DNA of 64,000 nucleotides. Origin: Pacificoceanicola onchidii. Lineage in GTDB: Bacteria > Pseudomonadota > Alphaproteobacteria > Rhodobacterales > Rhodobacteraceae. The stretch's first letter is position 1, and every line of letters starts with the position of its first letter. The DNA lies in NCBI RefSeq assembly GCF_004804335.1, contig NZ_SRXY01000001.1, positions 868,001 through 932,000 on the forward strand. Direction: 5' to 3'. Both the position numbers and the translations under genes were made by a program. The notes beneath the pieces were generated by a model. It saw only the letters and a program-made list of their open reading frames with translations. It was not told the origin of the DNA and made no database searches. This document shows, piece by piece, positions 36,111-44,655 of the stretch.

Positions 36111-37100
36111 TCAGACGGCTTCCAGAGCGCCGCGTCCATGTGGTGCGAGCAAATCAAGATCAGGGCCGATGGGCACGATCCGATGCGGGTTCACCGATTC
36201 GTGGCTGAAATGGTAGTGCCGCGTGATGTGATGGAAGTTCACGGTTTCCGACACGCCGGGCCATTGGTACAACTCGCGCAAATACCCCCAGATATTCGGA
36301 TAATCGACGATGCGCTTGCGGTTGCATTTGAAGTGACCGTGATACACCTTGTCGAACCGGATCAACGTGGTGAAGAGCCGCCAATCCGCTTCCGTGATCC
36401 GAGGTCCAACGAGATACCGTTTACTCTCAAGACGCGCCTCGATCCAATCCAGTGTTTCGAACAACGGGTATACTGCGGCCTCATAGGCTTCCTGTGTTGT
36501 CGCGAAACCGCTTTTGTACACACCGTTGTTCAGGGTGTCGTAGATCCGCGCGTTCACGGTGTCGATCTCTGACCTCAGGTCCGACGGATAGTAGTCCGAG
36601 GGTTCTCCGGTCAGATGATCAAACGCGCTGTTGAACATGCGAATGATCTCCGCACTTTCGTTTGATACGATGGTCTGGCGTGTTTTGTCCCAAAGCACTG
36701 GAACGGTGACCCGTGTCGTGGCAGACGGGTCAGCTTTGACATAGAGATCGCGCAAGAAGGGCAAACCATAGAGCGCGTCGCCTGTCGCGCCCGCACCGTC
36801 GGTTTCGAAGGACCAGCCATCGTCCAGCATATCCGGATGCACGGCACTCACCGAAATGAGGGGCTCAAGCCCTTTGAGACTGCGAAAGATCAGCGCGCGA
36901 TGCGCCCATGGACATGCATGGCTGACATACAGATGATACCGGTCTGCTTCCGCGGCAAAGCCTGCCTCGCCGGTCGGGCCTGCTGCGCCGTCGGGCGTAA
37001 TCCAATTGCGAAACTGCGAAGCCTTGCGGGTAAAGGCGCCATCCTTGGACAAGGCCCTCAGGGATTGCACCTGCCATTTGCCATCAACCAACTGTCCCAT
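36111..37100 (-). CDS. glutathionyl-hydroquinone reductase (Xi-class glutathione transferase)
   Basis: 329 residues, YqjG/ECM4 family. The catalytic cysteine is C63 in HACPWAHR, the same position as in E. coli YqjG. Then come a thioredoxin-like domain to about 175 and the all-helical GST C-domain, with PRITEADWRLFTTLIRFD and YPNIWGYLRELYQ. It reduces glutathionyl-hydroquinones with glutathione. I chose ATG 37100 because GGAGG lies ahead of it; that GGAGG itself overlaps an earlier in-frame ATG at 37112. It is monocistronic and converges with the receiver gene. Confidence 0.93.
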   Translation of the reverse strand: MGQLVDGKWQVQSLRALSKDGAFTRKASQFRNWITPDGAAGPTGEAGFAAEADRYHLYVSHACPWAHRALIFRSLKGLEPLISVSAVHPDMLDDGWSFETDGAGATGDALYGLPFLRDLYVKADPSATTRVTVPVLWDKTRQTIVSNESAEIIRMFNSAFDHLTGEPSDYYPSDLRSEIDTVNARIYDTLNNGVYKSGFATTQEAYEAAVYPLFETLDWIEARLESKRYLVGPRITEADWRLFTTLIRFDKVYHGHFKCNRKRIVDYPNIWGYLRELYQWPGVSETVNFHHITRHYHFSHESVNPHRIVPIGPDLDLLAPHGRGALEAV

Positions 37101-37214
37101 CTGCGCCTCCATTGAACGTTGGCTTAGGAGCTATGCCAGACACCGGCCAAAACAAATCCACATCCCCGCGCAGAGGCCGCGCAGCGATGCACAGATCGCC
37201 GGTACGGGCGCGTG

Positions 37215-37451
37215 TTACTTCTGAATGAAAGTCTTGAAAGCCCAGAGCAGCAGCATCGCCCCGAGAACGGCCCCCACGAGCCCTGCCAGCATTCCGGTCA
37301 CCGCAAGCAGGAAACGCAGGATCAGCCCGCCGATCAGCGCTCCACCGATACCGATGCCGATAGTTTGCAAGGTGCCCAGCTGCAGGTTCATGAAGCGCGT
37401 GGCCAGGAACCCGGCGGCTGCACCGACGATGATCAACCAGATTATGCTCAT
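37215..37451 (-). CDS. GlsB/YeaQ/YmgE-type small membrane protein
   Basis: 78 residues with three predicted membrane helices and many glycines. The start MSIIWLIIVGAAAGFLATRF and the glycine-rich IGIGGALIGGLIL match the transglycosylase-associated protein family (PF04226), in which stress-induced members are known but the function is not settled. It is followed upstream at 13 bases by another small membrane protein of the same strand; the two appear co-transcribed. Confidence 0.85.
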   Translation of the reverse strand: MSIIWLIIVGAAAGFLATRFMNLQLGTLQTIGIGIGGALIGGLILRFLLAVTGMLAGLVGAVLGAMLLLWAFKTFIQK

Positions 37452-37464
37452 TCGAAAACTCCCT

Positions 37465-37701
37465 CTACTTGCGCCAGTGGAACGGCACGATGATCAACGC
37501 CCCGATTGAGGACGCAATGGCGTTCAGACCCGCCGAGCCGAATCCAATGCCAAACATCAACCGGACAAAATAGGCGAGAAACGCGCCGCCAATGCAAATG
37601 ATGATGCTTTGCAAAATGCCATTATGCGTGAAGCCAGACTTTTCCGAGGCATAGCCCACGATGCCCGCAATCACGACGGTTCCGATGAGAACTGGGAACA
37701 T
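37465..37701 (-). CDS. small membrane protein, GlsB-like
   Basis: 78 residues with three hydrophobic segments (about 3-17, 30-50 and 54-73) and glycine-rich helices (IIICIGGAFLAYFVRL). The same length and layout as the gene downstream suggest a paralogous or associated pair, though identity is low by eye. It lies 3 bases after the fmt stop (37705), so it may share the def-fmt transcript. Function unknown. Confidence 0.75.
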   Translation of the reverse strand: MFPVLIGTVVIAGIVGYASEKSGFTHNGILQSIIICIGGAFLAYFVRLMFGIGFGSAGLNAIASSIGALIIVPFHWRK

Positions 37702-37704
37702 CTG

Positions 37705-38616
37705 TCAGCCTCCAAGCCGTGCGCCTGCGGCAATGGGGTGGCCGCGCAGGAAAACCTCTGCGTCCTGAGCCCCCTTACCGGCGCGCTGTGCACGCGTAAT
37801 CTGCACTGCACCCGTTCCGCAAGCAATGGTGAATGCATCGTCAAGCGCCTCACCGGAGGTGCCCTGCCCTTGCGCCACGCGCGCACCGAGCAATTTCAGC
37901 CGCGCCTCACGATGCAGCGTCCATGCACCGGGAAACGGCGCAAGACCTCTGATCTGCCGACTGACCACTTCGGCGGGTTGGCTCCAGTCAATGGCGGCCT
38001 CGGCCTTGTCGATCTTGGCGGCATAGGTCACGCCTTCTTCGGGCTGCTCTACCGGGTCAAGGTTGGGCAGCGCGTCCAATGCTTCGACAATCAGTCTCGC
38101 GCCCTTTGCACTCAAGCGATCGTGCAGCGCGCCGGTTGTTTCCTCATCCCCAATCGCCAAAGCCTCGCGCATCAACACGGGACCAGTGTCGAGCCCCGCC
38201 TCCATCTGCATGATGCACACACCGGTCTCAGCGTCGCCCGCCATGATCGCCCGGTGAATGGGCGCCGCGCCGCGCCAGCGGGGCAACAGGCTGGCATGGA
38301 TGTTCAGGCAGCCTTGCTTCGGCGCGTCCAGAACAGCCTGCGGCAGAATCAAACCGTAGGCCACAACGACCGCAACGTCTGCGTTCAAAGCCTCGAACGC
38401 AGCCTGCTCTTCCGCGGTTTTCAAGGAAACCGGGTGCCGGACTAGCAACCCCAAGGCCTCTGCTCTGGCTTGCACCGGGGTTGGTCGATCCTTCTTGCCG
38501 CGTCCGGCCGGACGCGGCGGTTGGCAGTAAACACATGCAATCTCGTGCCCGGCCTCAACCAACGCATCCAAAACCGGCACGGAAAATTCCGGACTGCCCA
38601 TGAAAACCAGACGCAT
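37705..38616 (-). CDS. fmt: methionyl-tRNA formyltransferase
   Basis: 303 residues. The N-terminal formyltransferase domain (about 1-190) has the [16 protein letters not shown] folate/catalytic loop with the conserved region following NIHASLLP, and the C-terminal OB-like domain covers about 205-300. It formylates initiator Met-tRNA with 10-formyl-THF. It follows three deformylase-type genes on the same strand after a 138-base gap that contains two family A repeats. Two small membrane-protein genes follow it. Confidence 0.97.
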   Translation of the reverse strand: MRLVFMGSPEFSVPVLDALVEAGHEIACVYCQPPRPAGRGKKDRPTPVQARAEALGLLVRHPVSLKTAEEQAAFEALNADVAVVVAYGLILPQAVLDAPKQGCLNIHASLLPRWRGAAPIHRAIMAGDAETGVCIMQMEAGLDTGPVLMREALAIGDEETTGALHDRLSAKGARLIVEALDALPNLDPVEQPEEGVTYAAKIDKAEAAIDWSQPAEVVSRQIRGLAPFPGAWTLHREARLKLLGARVAQGQGTSGEALDDAFTIACGTGAVQITRAQRAGKGAQDAEVFLRGHPIAAGARLGG

Positions 38617-38660
38617 GTTGCGGCTCCCCTGCTTCTTCCCGGTTCACTTACCCGCAAACA

Positions 38661-38686
38661 GCGCGGAGCACAGCCCCGCCCTACGG
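38661..38686. repeat. dispersed palindromic repeat, family A copy 6
   Basis: GCGCGGAGCACAGCCCCGCC then CTACGG. The right arm is intact and the left arm eroded. It lies between fmt and the degenerate deformylase. Confidence 0.7.
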
Positions 38687-38740
38687 ACCCGCGCGCAGAT
38701 TGATCCCTGTTCGATCCAGTGACCCTAGAGACTGCGCATC

Positions 38741-38764
38741 TGTAGGGCGGGGTTTTACCCCGCA
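38741..38764. repeat. dispersed palindromic repeat, family A copy 7
   Basis: TGTAGGGCGGGG-TTTT-ACCCCGCA. Its minus-strand reading supplies the last codons and TAA stop (38757-38755) of the degenerate deformylase gene, so the repeat probably rewrote that gene's 3' end. Confidence 0.85.
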
Positions 38765-39261
38765 CCCTTGGCGAGTTTCTTCGACTTCTTGACCAGCATA
38801 TCGCGTTTGGTCCTGCTCAGATGATCGATAAACAGTTTGCCATTCAGGTGATCGATCTGATGTTGCACCGACGTCGCCCACAGCCCGACAAAATCGCGTT
38901 CCACCGTCTCGCCGGCCTCGTCCATTAAACGGACCGTCACGGCGCGCGGGCGGGATATCTTTGCCGACACCCCGGGCAAGTTCGGTGACGCCTCTTCATG
39001 GTCGCGCAGTTTTACCGACGCATGCAGAATCTCCGGGTTTGCCATGCGCACCGCCTGACCACGCGCCTCGGATGCGTCGACAACCGCCAGACGCAGCAGC
39101 ACCCCGATTTGCGGCGCGCCCATGCCAACACCGGGCATCGCCTCCATCGTATCGATCATGTCCTGCCAGACCGCGCGGACCTCATCGGTGATCTCCTCCA
39201 CCGGGTCCGCCACGGTCCTGAGCCGCTTGTCGGGGTAGGGAATGCAAGTTCGGACCGTCAT
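38755..39261 (-). CDS. degenerate peptide deformylase paralogue, probably inactive
   Basis: 168 residues, polypeptide deformylase fold. Motif 1 is GVGMGAPQIG (44-53). In motif 2 the metal-ligand cysteine of EGCLSxPG is replaced: the segment reads EASPNLPG (90-97), with Ser at the Cys position. In motif 3 the catalytic glutamate of HExxH is Gln (H134-Q135-I-D-H138). Both changes argue against deformylase activity. The frame is intact and overlaps its neighbour by 4 bases, so the gene is probably expressed. Its stop lies in a family A repeat. A regulatory or binding role is possible. Confidence 0.9.
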   Translation of the reverse strand: MTVRTCIPYPDKRLRTVADPVEEITDEVRAVWQDMIDTMEAMPGVGMGAPQIGVLLRLAVVDASEARGQAVRMANPEILHASVKLRDHEEASPNLPGVSAKISRPRAVTVRLMDEAGETVERDFVGLWATSVQHQIDHLNGKLFIDHLSRTKRDMLVKKSKKLAKGAG

Positions 39262-39755
39262 GCCAAGGCCTCGTAATCTTTCAGAAGCGCCGCGCGCGCC
39301 TGTGTCTCCAGCCGGTCGAAGTGCATCACACCATCGAGGTGATCAAGTTCATGCTGCGCAATGATTGCTTCGGCACCGGTCATCTCCATTGACTGTCGCG
39401 CTCCAATCAAATCCGAAAAAGCCAGCGTGATGCGCGCGTGGCGAACAACGTCCGCCGTGACTCCCGGCATCGACAGACACCCTTCCGGTCCGGTGATCTT
39501 TTCATCGGAACGCTCCGTGATCTCCGGATTGATGCAGGCCAAAGGTGTCTTGGTTCCATCTTTCCAACCGGCGTCCATCACGAAGACCCTGCTCATGAGA
39601 CCAATCTGGGGGCCCGCGAGCCCGCGTCCGGGGGCGGCATACATGGTCTCGAACAGATCGCGGATATCCGCCTTCAGCGCCTCTATGTCCGAAACAGGTG
39701 CACAAAGCCGCGCCAGTCGGGCGTCGGGCCATTGCACGATCTCCAGAACGCTCAC
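39258..39755 (-). CDS. def: peptide deformylase, second copy
   Basis: 165 residues. All three deformylase motifs are present: GRGLAGPQIG (43-52, with Arg for the usual Ile/Val), EGCLSMPG with Cys93 and HELDH (His135, Glu136, His139). It should remove formyl from nascent N-formyl-Met. The C-terminal helix is shorter than in the first copy. The ATGA overlaps on both sides (39258-39261 and 39752-39755) show it is in one translational unit with its paralogues. Confidence 0.93.
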   Translation of the reverse strand: MSVLEIVQWPDARLARLCAPVSDIEALKADIRDLFETMYAAPGRGLAGPQIGLMSRVFVMDAGWKDGTKTPLACINPEITERSDEKITGPEGCLSMPGVTADVVRHARITLAFSDLIGARQSMEMTGAEAIIAQHELDHLDGVMHFDRLETQARAALLKDYEALA

Positions 39756-40276
39756 GCCTTCTCCCGCGCCAGCTCTTTTTTGAGCTTGACCATCTTGCGT
39801 GTGATCATCTGGCGTTTCAGCGGCTTGAGATAGTCAATGAACAGCTTGCCATCGAGGTGATCAATTTCATGCTGAACGCAGGTTGCCCAAAGCCCGTCAA
39901 ATGTCTCGGTCTGGACGTTGCCGTCCCGGTCGATCCATTCCACATCGACAACCTTGGGCCGCGTCACCTCCGCGTACTGATCCGGGATCGACAGGCAGCC
40001 CTCTTCGTAGACATTCTCTTCGTCCGACGCCGCAATGATCTTGGGGTTGAACATCACCAAAGGGCGCGGTGCTTCGCTGTCCGCCTTGACGCAATCCAGC
40101 ACAATCAGCCGCGACAGCACGCCGATCTGCGGAGCGGCGAGGCCGATGCCCGGCGCATCATACATGGTTTCGAGCATGTCATCCGCAAGGCTGCGCAGAT
40201 CGTCCGACAAATCGCCGACGCCTTCGCAAACCTTCTTCAGGCGTGGATCGGGGTGAATGAGTATGTTCCGCTTCAT
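39752..40276 (-). CDS. def: peptide deformylase, canonical copy
   Basis: 174 residues, the most typical member: motif 1 GIGLAAPQIG (43-52), motif 2 EGCLSIP with Cys94, motif 3 HEIDH with His136, Glu137, His140, and the long basic C-terminal helix. It is the first gene of the def-def-def*-fmt set and probably the essential enzyme that deformylates new proteins after the ribosome exit tunnel. The upstream 133 bases are shared with the divergent aminotransferase-fold gene. Confidence 0.97.
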   Translation of the reverse strand: MKRNILIHPDPRLKKVCEGVGDLSDDLRSLADDMLETMYDAPGIGLAAPQIGVLSRLIVLDCVKADSEAPRPLVMFNPKIIAASDEENVYEEGCLSIPDQYAEVTRPKVVDVEWIDRDGNVQTETFDGLWATCVQHEIDHLDGKLFIDYLKPLKRQMITRKMVKLKKELAREKA

Positions 40277-40409
40277 GCGGCTGATTTAGGGCGAAGTGCC
40301 ACAAATCGCAACTGCGATACCCGGCCAAAGGCAACCGCTATACGTTTCGCCCTTGCAGAGCCGCGCACTTCCGGCGACGAATAAGCCAATCAGCAGGAAA
40401 GGACCGCCC

Positions 40410-41585
40410 ATGAGCCGTTTCGACGAGACCATCGACCGTTTTGGCAGCCATTGTTCCAAGTGGGACATGATGGAACCGATCTATGGTGTTCCTGCGGAAG
40501 GCGGTTTGGCCATGTGGGTTGCGGATATGGATTTTCGCCCGCCAGACTGCGTTCAAGCGGCGCTGCAAAACATGGCGGATCATGGGATCTACGGTTATTT
40601 CGGCAACGATGGCGCCTATCTGAACGCCATCCAATGGTGGATGCAGGAGCGACACGGATGGCAGATTGACCCCAAATGGGTCTTCACCACCCATGGTCTT
40701 GTCAACGCCACAGGTCTTTGCGTCGATGCCTACACCAACCCCGGGGATGGCGTGGTGTTGTTTACGCCCGTCTACCACGCCTTTGCCCGCGTCATCAAAG
40801 CCGCCGGGCGGACGGTTGTCGAATGCCCGCTGGTCCAACGGGATGGCAAATACGAGATGGACTTCGACGCCTACGACGCCCAGATGACAGGCGACGAGCG
40901 CATGGTCATCCTGTGTTCGCCGCACAATCCCGGCGGCCGGGTCTGGAGCCGGGCCGAACTCAAAGGCGTCGCCGCGTTCGCCAAACGGCACGATCTGATC
41001 CTCATCTCCGACGAAATTCACGAAGACCTCGTGATGCCCGGCCACAAGCATACGACAATGCCGTTGATCGGCGGCGATGTCGAAGAGCGGCTTGTCATGC
41101 TCACCGCCGCCACCAAAACCTTCAACATCGCAGGCTCGCATACCGGCAATGTCATCATCCCCGATGACGACCTGCGCGCTCGTTTTGCTGCCCGGATGGC
41201 AGGTCTCGGCATCTCCCCGAACTCCTTTGGCCTGCACATGGTCACCGCCGCCTATTCGCCCGAGGGCGCGGCCTGGGTGGACGAGTTGACAGTTTACCTA
41301 GATGAGAATCGCAAGATTTTTGATCAGGCAATCGAAGGCATCCCGGGCGTGGCCTCTATGCCGATGGAATCCACATACCTGGCTTGGGTCGATTTCTCCG
41401 GCACCGGCATGGATCGCGCCGAGTTCACCCGCCGCGTCGAACAGGACGCAAAAATCGCCGCCAATCACGGCCCAACTTTTGGCTCCGGCGGCGAAACGTT
41501 CCTGCGGTTCAACTTCGGCACCACCCGCGCAAACGTGGTCGAAGCCGCAGAGCGTCTCAAACGGGCGTTTGGTGATCTGCAGTAA
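40410..41585 (+). CDS. MalY/PatB-type C-S lyase (aminotransferase fold)
   Basis: 391 residues, fold-type I PLP enzyme. The N-terminal GSHCSKWD (12-19) and the PLP lysine K236 in AATKTFNIAGSHTG fit the MalY/PatB (cystathionine beta-lyase-like) subgroup. CSPHNPGGRVW binds the cofactor. The enzymes split the C-S bond of cystathionine or related cysteine conjugates. ATG 40410 follows AGGAAAGGA; 38 further codons upstream are open but unlike the family. It converges with the TRIC-like gene 3 bases later. True substrate not determined here. Confidence 0.9.
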   Translation: MSRFDETIDRFGSHCSKWDMMEPIYGVPAEGGLAMWVADMDFRPPDCVQAALQNMADHGIYGYFGNDGAYLNAIQWWMQERHGWQIDPKWVFTTHGLVNATGLCVDAYTNPGDGVVLFTPVYHAFARVIKAAGRTVVECPLVQRDGKYEMDFDAYDAQMTGDERMVILCSPHNPGGRVWSRAELKGVAAFAKRHDLILISDEIHEDLVMPGHKHTTMPLIGGDVEERLVMLTAATKTFNIAGSHTGNVIIPDDDLRARFAARMAGLGISPNSFGLHMVTAAYSPEGAAWVDELTVYLDENRKIFDQAIEGIPGVASMPMESTYLAWVDFSGTGMDRAEFTRRVEQDAKIAANHGPTFGSGGETFLRFNFGTTRANVVEAAERLKRAFGDLQ

Positions 41586-41588
41586 CCG

Positions 41589-42209
41589 CTACCTGCGCGG
41601 CGGACGCGGCTTGTAGACGGGCAGTTTCCAGCCAAAAGCAATGGACCCTGCCCGCAACGCAAAGGTGGCCAGCACAGCGGCCATCGTCGCAATGCCCGCT
41701 TCAAGACCAAGTGCAGCCGCCACCGCCAAAGCCGCAGAACCTGCAAAGGCACAGGTCACGTACAACTCGCCTTGCTTCAGCACCAGGGGCACTTCATTCG
41801 CGACCACATCTCGCATGAGACCACCGACACTGCCGGTGACAATGCCCATGACCAGAACAATCGGCCACGGCGATCCGAGACCCTGCGCAATACCTGCCCC
41901 GGCAGCAACCGCCACTGCAAGCGCGGCGGCATCAAGCCAGACAATCGCGGCATAGCGGCTTTCAAACCGATGCGCTGAAAAGAACACGACGACCGCCGCT
42001 GCGCACGTCAGCGCTAGGTACTTGGGATCTTCAATCCAGATCGGGGTGCGGTCCAAAAGCAAATCGCGCAAGGTCCCGCCACCCAGACCGGTCAAACTGG
42101 CAAGAAACGCGAATCCAACGATATCAAGCTGCGCCCGGCTCGCCACCAGCGCACCCGTCAGCGCAAAAACCAGAACAGAGGTGTAGTCAAGAAAGTCGAG
42201 CAGGGTCAT
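41589..42209 (-). CDS. trimeric intracellular cation channel (TRIC/YadS) family protein
   Basis: 206 residues with about seven hydrophobic helices. It has the two family repeats: ALTGALVASR...GLGGGTLRDLLL (17-51) and VTGSVGGLMRDVVANEVPLVL (about 124-144), the UPF0126/TRIC pattern. Bacterial TRIC proteins form homotrimeric potassium-permeable channels in the inner membrane. It converges with the C-S lyase gene. Confidence 0.9.
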   Translation of the reverse strand: MTLLDFLDYTSVLVFALTGALVASRAQLDIVGFAFLASLTGLGGGTLRDLLLDRTPIWIEDPKYLALTCAAAVVVFFSAHRFESRYAAIVWLDAAALAVAVAAGAGIAQGLGSPWPIVLVMGIVTGSVGGLMRDVVANEVPLVLKQGELYVTCAFAGSAALAVAAALGLEAGIATMAAVLATFALRAGSIAFGWKLPVYKPRPPRR

Positions 42210-42274
42210 GCATCAACCCCTTAGCGGCTCGCCGCGCCGATGAATACTCAAAACACGGGCAAACCCGCGCCCTG

Positions 42275-42362
42275 TTTCTTTGTGCTTCCAATATCCTGGG
42301 GAGTCGCAGCATCGCTGCGGCGGGGCAACGCCCCAATCAAAATTTTGTCCCGGCAAAATTTT
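42275..42362. repeat. dispersed repeat, family B copy 2, with AT palindrome
   Basis: The first 60 bases repeat the order of copy 1 (6299-6357): TTTCTTTGTGC, AATATCCTGGGGAG, CGCAGC-ATCG-CTGCGG, GGGGCAACGCCCC. A separate palindrome AAAATTTTG-TCCCGG-CAAAATTTT follows (42339-42362). The stretch lies between rnhA and the divergent TRIC-like gene and contains no gene. Confidence 0.75.
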
Positions 42363-42389
42363 CCGCCACCTTGGATACCACGTGTCGTC

Positions 42390-42839
42390 CTACTTGAACG
42401 GGGCCATACCTGCTCGGGCCAGCTCATCCGCGCGTTCGTTCTCAGGATGACCGGCGTGGCCCTTTACCCATTCCCACGTGACGTCATGCCGGGCCTGGGC
42501 CTCGTCCAGACGTTGCCACAACTCGGCATTCTTGACCGGCTTCTTGGCCGCAGTTTTCCAGCCGTTGCGTTTCCAGCCATGAATCCAACCCGTGACGCCA
42601 TTCTTCACATAGGCGCTGTCGGTAACAACGGTGATCCGTGACGCCCGCGACAGGGATTCAAGCGCATGGATCGCCGCCAGCAACTCCATCCGGTTGTTTG
42701 TGGTCTGCGCCTCACCGCCTTGGAGCGTGCGCTCCTTGACAAGCGTCTCTCCGTCCTTGGCTTGGAGCAGCGCACCCCATCCACCGGGGCCGGGATTTCC
42801 GGAGCAGGCTCCGTCTGTGTAAGCAAATAAATCAGGCAT
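42390..42839 (-). CDS. rnhA: ribonuclease HI
   Basis: 149 residues. Catalytic acidic residues are seen in [18 protein letters not shown] (D9), [13 protein letters not shown] (Glu), VVTDSAYV (Asp) and a C-terminal NERADELAR (Asp). The basic handle is [13 protein letters not shown]. It degrades RNA in RNA-DNA hybrids. Start ATG 42839 overlaps the upstream methyltransferase by 8 bases; an in-frame start 17 codons back lacks similarity. Confidence 0.96.
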   Translation of the reverse strand: MPDLFAYTDGACSGNPGPGGWGALLQAKDGETLVKERTLQGGEAQTTNNRMELLAAIHALESLSRASRITVVTDSAYVKNGVTGWIHGWKRNGWKTAAKKPVKNAELWQRLDEAQARHDVTWEWVKGHAGHPENERADELARAGMAPFK

Positions 42840-43428
42840 GGGCCGTGACGGATATCCAGTCCGACAGGCTGCCGTCAAGTCCCCTATCACGCCCAGTCTG
42901 GTATTCGCCGGGCGTCAGCCCTGCGTCCAGCAGCAGACCTGTAATGTCGTCCTGAGTGTAGAAGCTGTAGAGACGTCCAATCTTGTCCCGTTTCTCCCCG
43001 GATCCCGACTTCACCGCGATATGAAACAGACCACCGGGCTTCAAAATCCGGGCAATTTCAGAGATATGGCGCGGCATCGCCTTGCGCGGCGCGTGCAGGA
43101 GCGAGAAGTTTGCCCATACCGCATCGAAACTCTGCGGATCAACCTGCGCCAGATCGTCGAAACTGGCTTGCCGGGCCTGAACCCCCGGTTTTTCCTGAGC
43201 CAGACGGACCATGCCGCTGGACGCGTCCCACGCTTCAACGTCATGACCGGCCTGGGCCATGAACCCGGCAGAGGCGCCGGGTCCACAGCCGAGATCCAGA
43301 ACCCGCGCCTTGTCAGGCAGTCGCGCCATGAAGGCGCTCAGTGTGGCGTCGGGCGCATCGGATGCAGTCACCTCCGCATATTCTCCCGCCCGCATGTCGT
43401 AGACGTCAATCGTGACAGAATCGCTCAT
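42832..43428 (-). CDS. class I SAM-dependent methyltransferase
   Basis: 198 residues. Motif [14 protein letters not shown] (43-55), an acidic residue after beta-2 (AWDASSG) and motif near [28 protein letters not shown] is motif III. The substrate cannot be told. The end overlaps rnhA by 8 bases and the LysE-type gene lies 4 bases upstream, so the three genes look like one operon. Confidence 0.92.
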   Translation of the reverse strand: MSDSVTIDVYDMRAGEYAEVTASDAPDATLSAFMARLPDKARVLDLGCGPGASAGFMAQAGHDVEAWDASSGMVRLAQEKPGVQARQASFDDLAQVDPQSFDAVWANFSLLHAPRKAMPRHISEIARILKPGGLFHIAVKSGSGEKRDKIGRLYSFYTQDDITGLLLDAGLTPGEYQTGRDRGLDGSLSDWISVTAHA

Positions 43429-43431
43429 CGC

Positions 43432-44046
43432 TTACACCCGCTCCAGCGCAAGCCGGCCCGCAAGTGCGGCGAACAGGGCGGCAAAGCTGCGGTTCAGCCA
43501 GCGCATCAACCGTTGACTGCCCAGCACCCAATCGCGGGCTTGAGCCGCGAACAGGCCGTAGATCACGAAAACACCAAACGTCATCGCCATGAACACGGCA
43601 CCCAGCAGGGCCATTTCCATCGTCGCAGAAGCCGGATCGCCAGACAGGAACGGCGGCAACAACGCCAGGAAGAACACCGAAAGCTTCGGGTTGAGAATGT
43701 TGATCAGCGCGCCCCGCGTCGCGATGCGCGTCATGCTTTGCCGTTTGGCCTCGGCATCCACAGACAGAGCCCCGCCGTCCTGCAAGGCCTGCCAAGCCAG
43801 CCACAGCAGGTAAGCCACGCCGATCATCTTGACCACGGTAAAGAGCAGCGCCGATGTATGGAGCAATGCCGCGAGCCCAAGGCTGGCCGCCGCGAGATGC
43901 GGTACGATCCCGATGGTGCAGCCGACAGACGCGGCAATCGCCGCACGCCGCCCCTGCCCCAGCGCGACGGCGAGCGTATAGAGAACGCCGGTGCCCGGCG
44001 CGAGCACAACAACGAAGGCGGTCATCAGGAATTGCATGGATAACAT
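43432..44046 (-). CDS. LysE family amino-acid exporter (RhtB-type)
   Basis: 204 residues, about six hydrophobic helices. The start FLMTAFVVVLAPGTGVLYTLAVALGQGR carries the LysE/RhtB signature, and RGALINILNPKLSVFFLALLP is the second conserved block (near 118-138). Family members export lysine, homoserine, threonine or other small solutes. ATG 44046 follows AAAGG; ATGs a few codons either side are alternatives. It leads the cluster with the methyltransferase and rnhA. Confidence 0.9.
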   Translation of the reverse strand: MLSMQFLMTAFVVVLAPGTGVLYTLAVALGQGRRAAIAASVGCTIGIVPHLAAASLGLAALLHTSALLFTVVKMIGVAYLLWLAWQALQDGGALSVDAEAKRQSMTRIATRGALINILNPKLSVFFLALLPPFLSGDPASATMEMALLGAVFMAMTFGVFVIYGLFAAQARDWVLGSQRLMRWLNRSFAALFAALAGRLALERV

Positions 44047-44115
44047 GGCGGAGCCTTTCACGGATACGGTGTCCGCCAGTCTAGCCATGCTCTTGCGAAA
44101 GAGAAGCCCCGTCCG

Positions 44116-44574
44116 TCAGGCAAAAACCCCGATGGCAAGACACAAGACAACAAGGCCTGTCAGAAGCACGCGCAGCTTCATCCACCACGCAGGGGCCAAA
44201 CCCCAACGCCAGAACTGCCAGTCAAGAAGCAGCAGCGCAAGAAACCCGGCGATCAGGGCAATCCCGGCAGATGTCGGACCCCCGCCTGTCATGAAAAAAG
44301 CCCAGAGGGCGGGTACGGTTGAAAGCGCATAGCCTGTCGCGGCCCCCGGACCCTCAGCCTTGGTGGCAAAACCCCAAAGAACCCCGGACATGAAGGCCAG
44401 GATCACCGCGCCATAGAACAATTGCACGTAAGGCCCGGCAAAGCGCGATCCGATTGTTCGGATCGTCCAGTCCGCCAGATCAGGGACAAGAACCGTCAGA
44501 GCACCCCAGGAAAAAGGCAAGACACCGGCCAACCCGAGGATCAGGGCAGAGCGAGGAACGTCTTGCACGGGCAT
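44116..44574 (-). CDS. DUF3429 family membrane protein
   Basis: 152 residues with about five hydrophobic segments: ALILGLAGVLPFSWGALTVL (10-29), a polar stretch, YGAVILAFMSGVLWGFA (54-70, with the conserved FLSGxxWG-like FMSGVLWG), and two C-terminal helices. DUF3429 is a widespread inner-membrane family of unknown function. GGAGATGCCC precedes the start. Monocistronic by spacing (70 bases to the next gene). Confidence 0.88.
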   Translation of the reverse strand: MPVQDVPRSALILGLAGVLPFSWGALTVLVPDLADWTIRTIGSRFAGPYVQLFYGAVILAFMSGVLWGFATKAEGPGAATGYALSTVPALWAFFMTGGGPTSAGIALIAGFLALLLLDWQFWRWGLAPAWWMKLRVLLTGLVVLCLAIGVFA

Positions 44575-44655
44575 CTCCTTTGCGGACCAGATCCAAGAGA
44601 AACAGGGTATCGGTCAAAATGGCGCGCGAAGCACGAAGGGCAAGACGGCTTAGGG

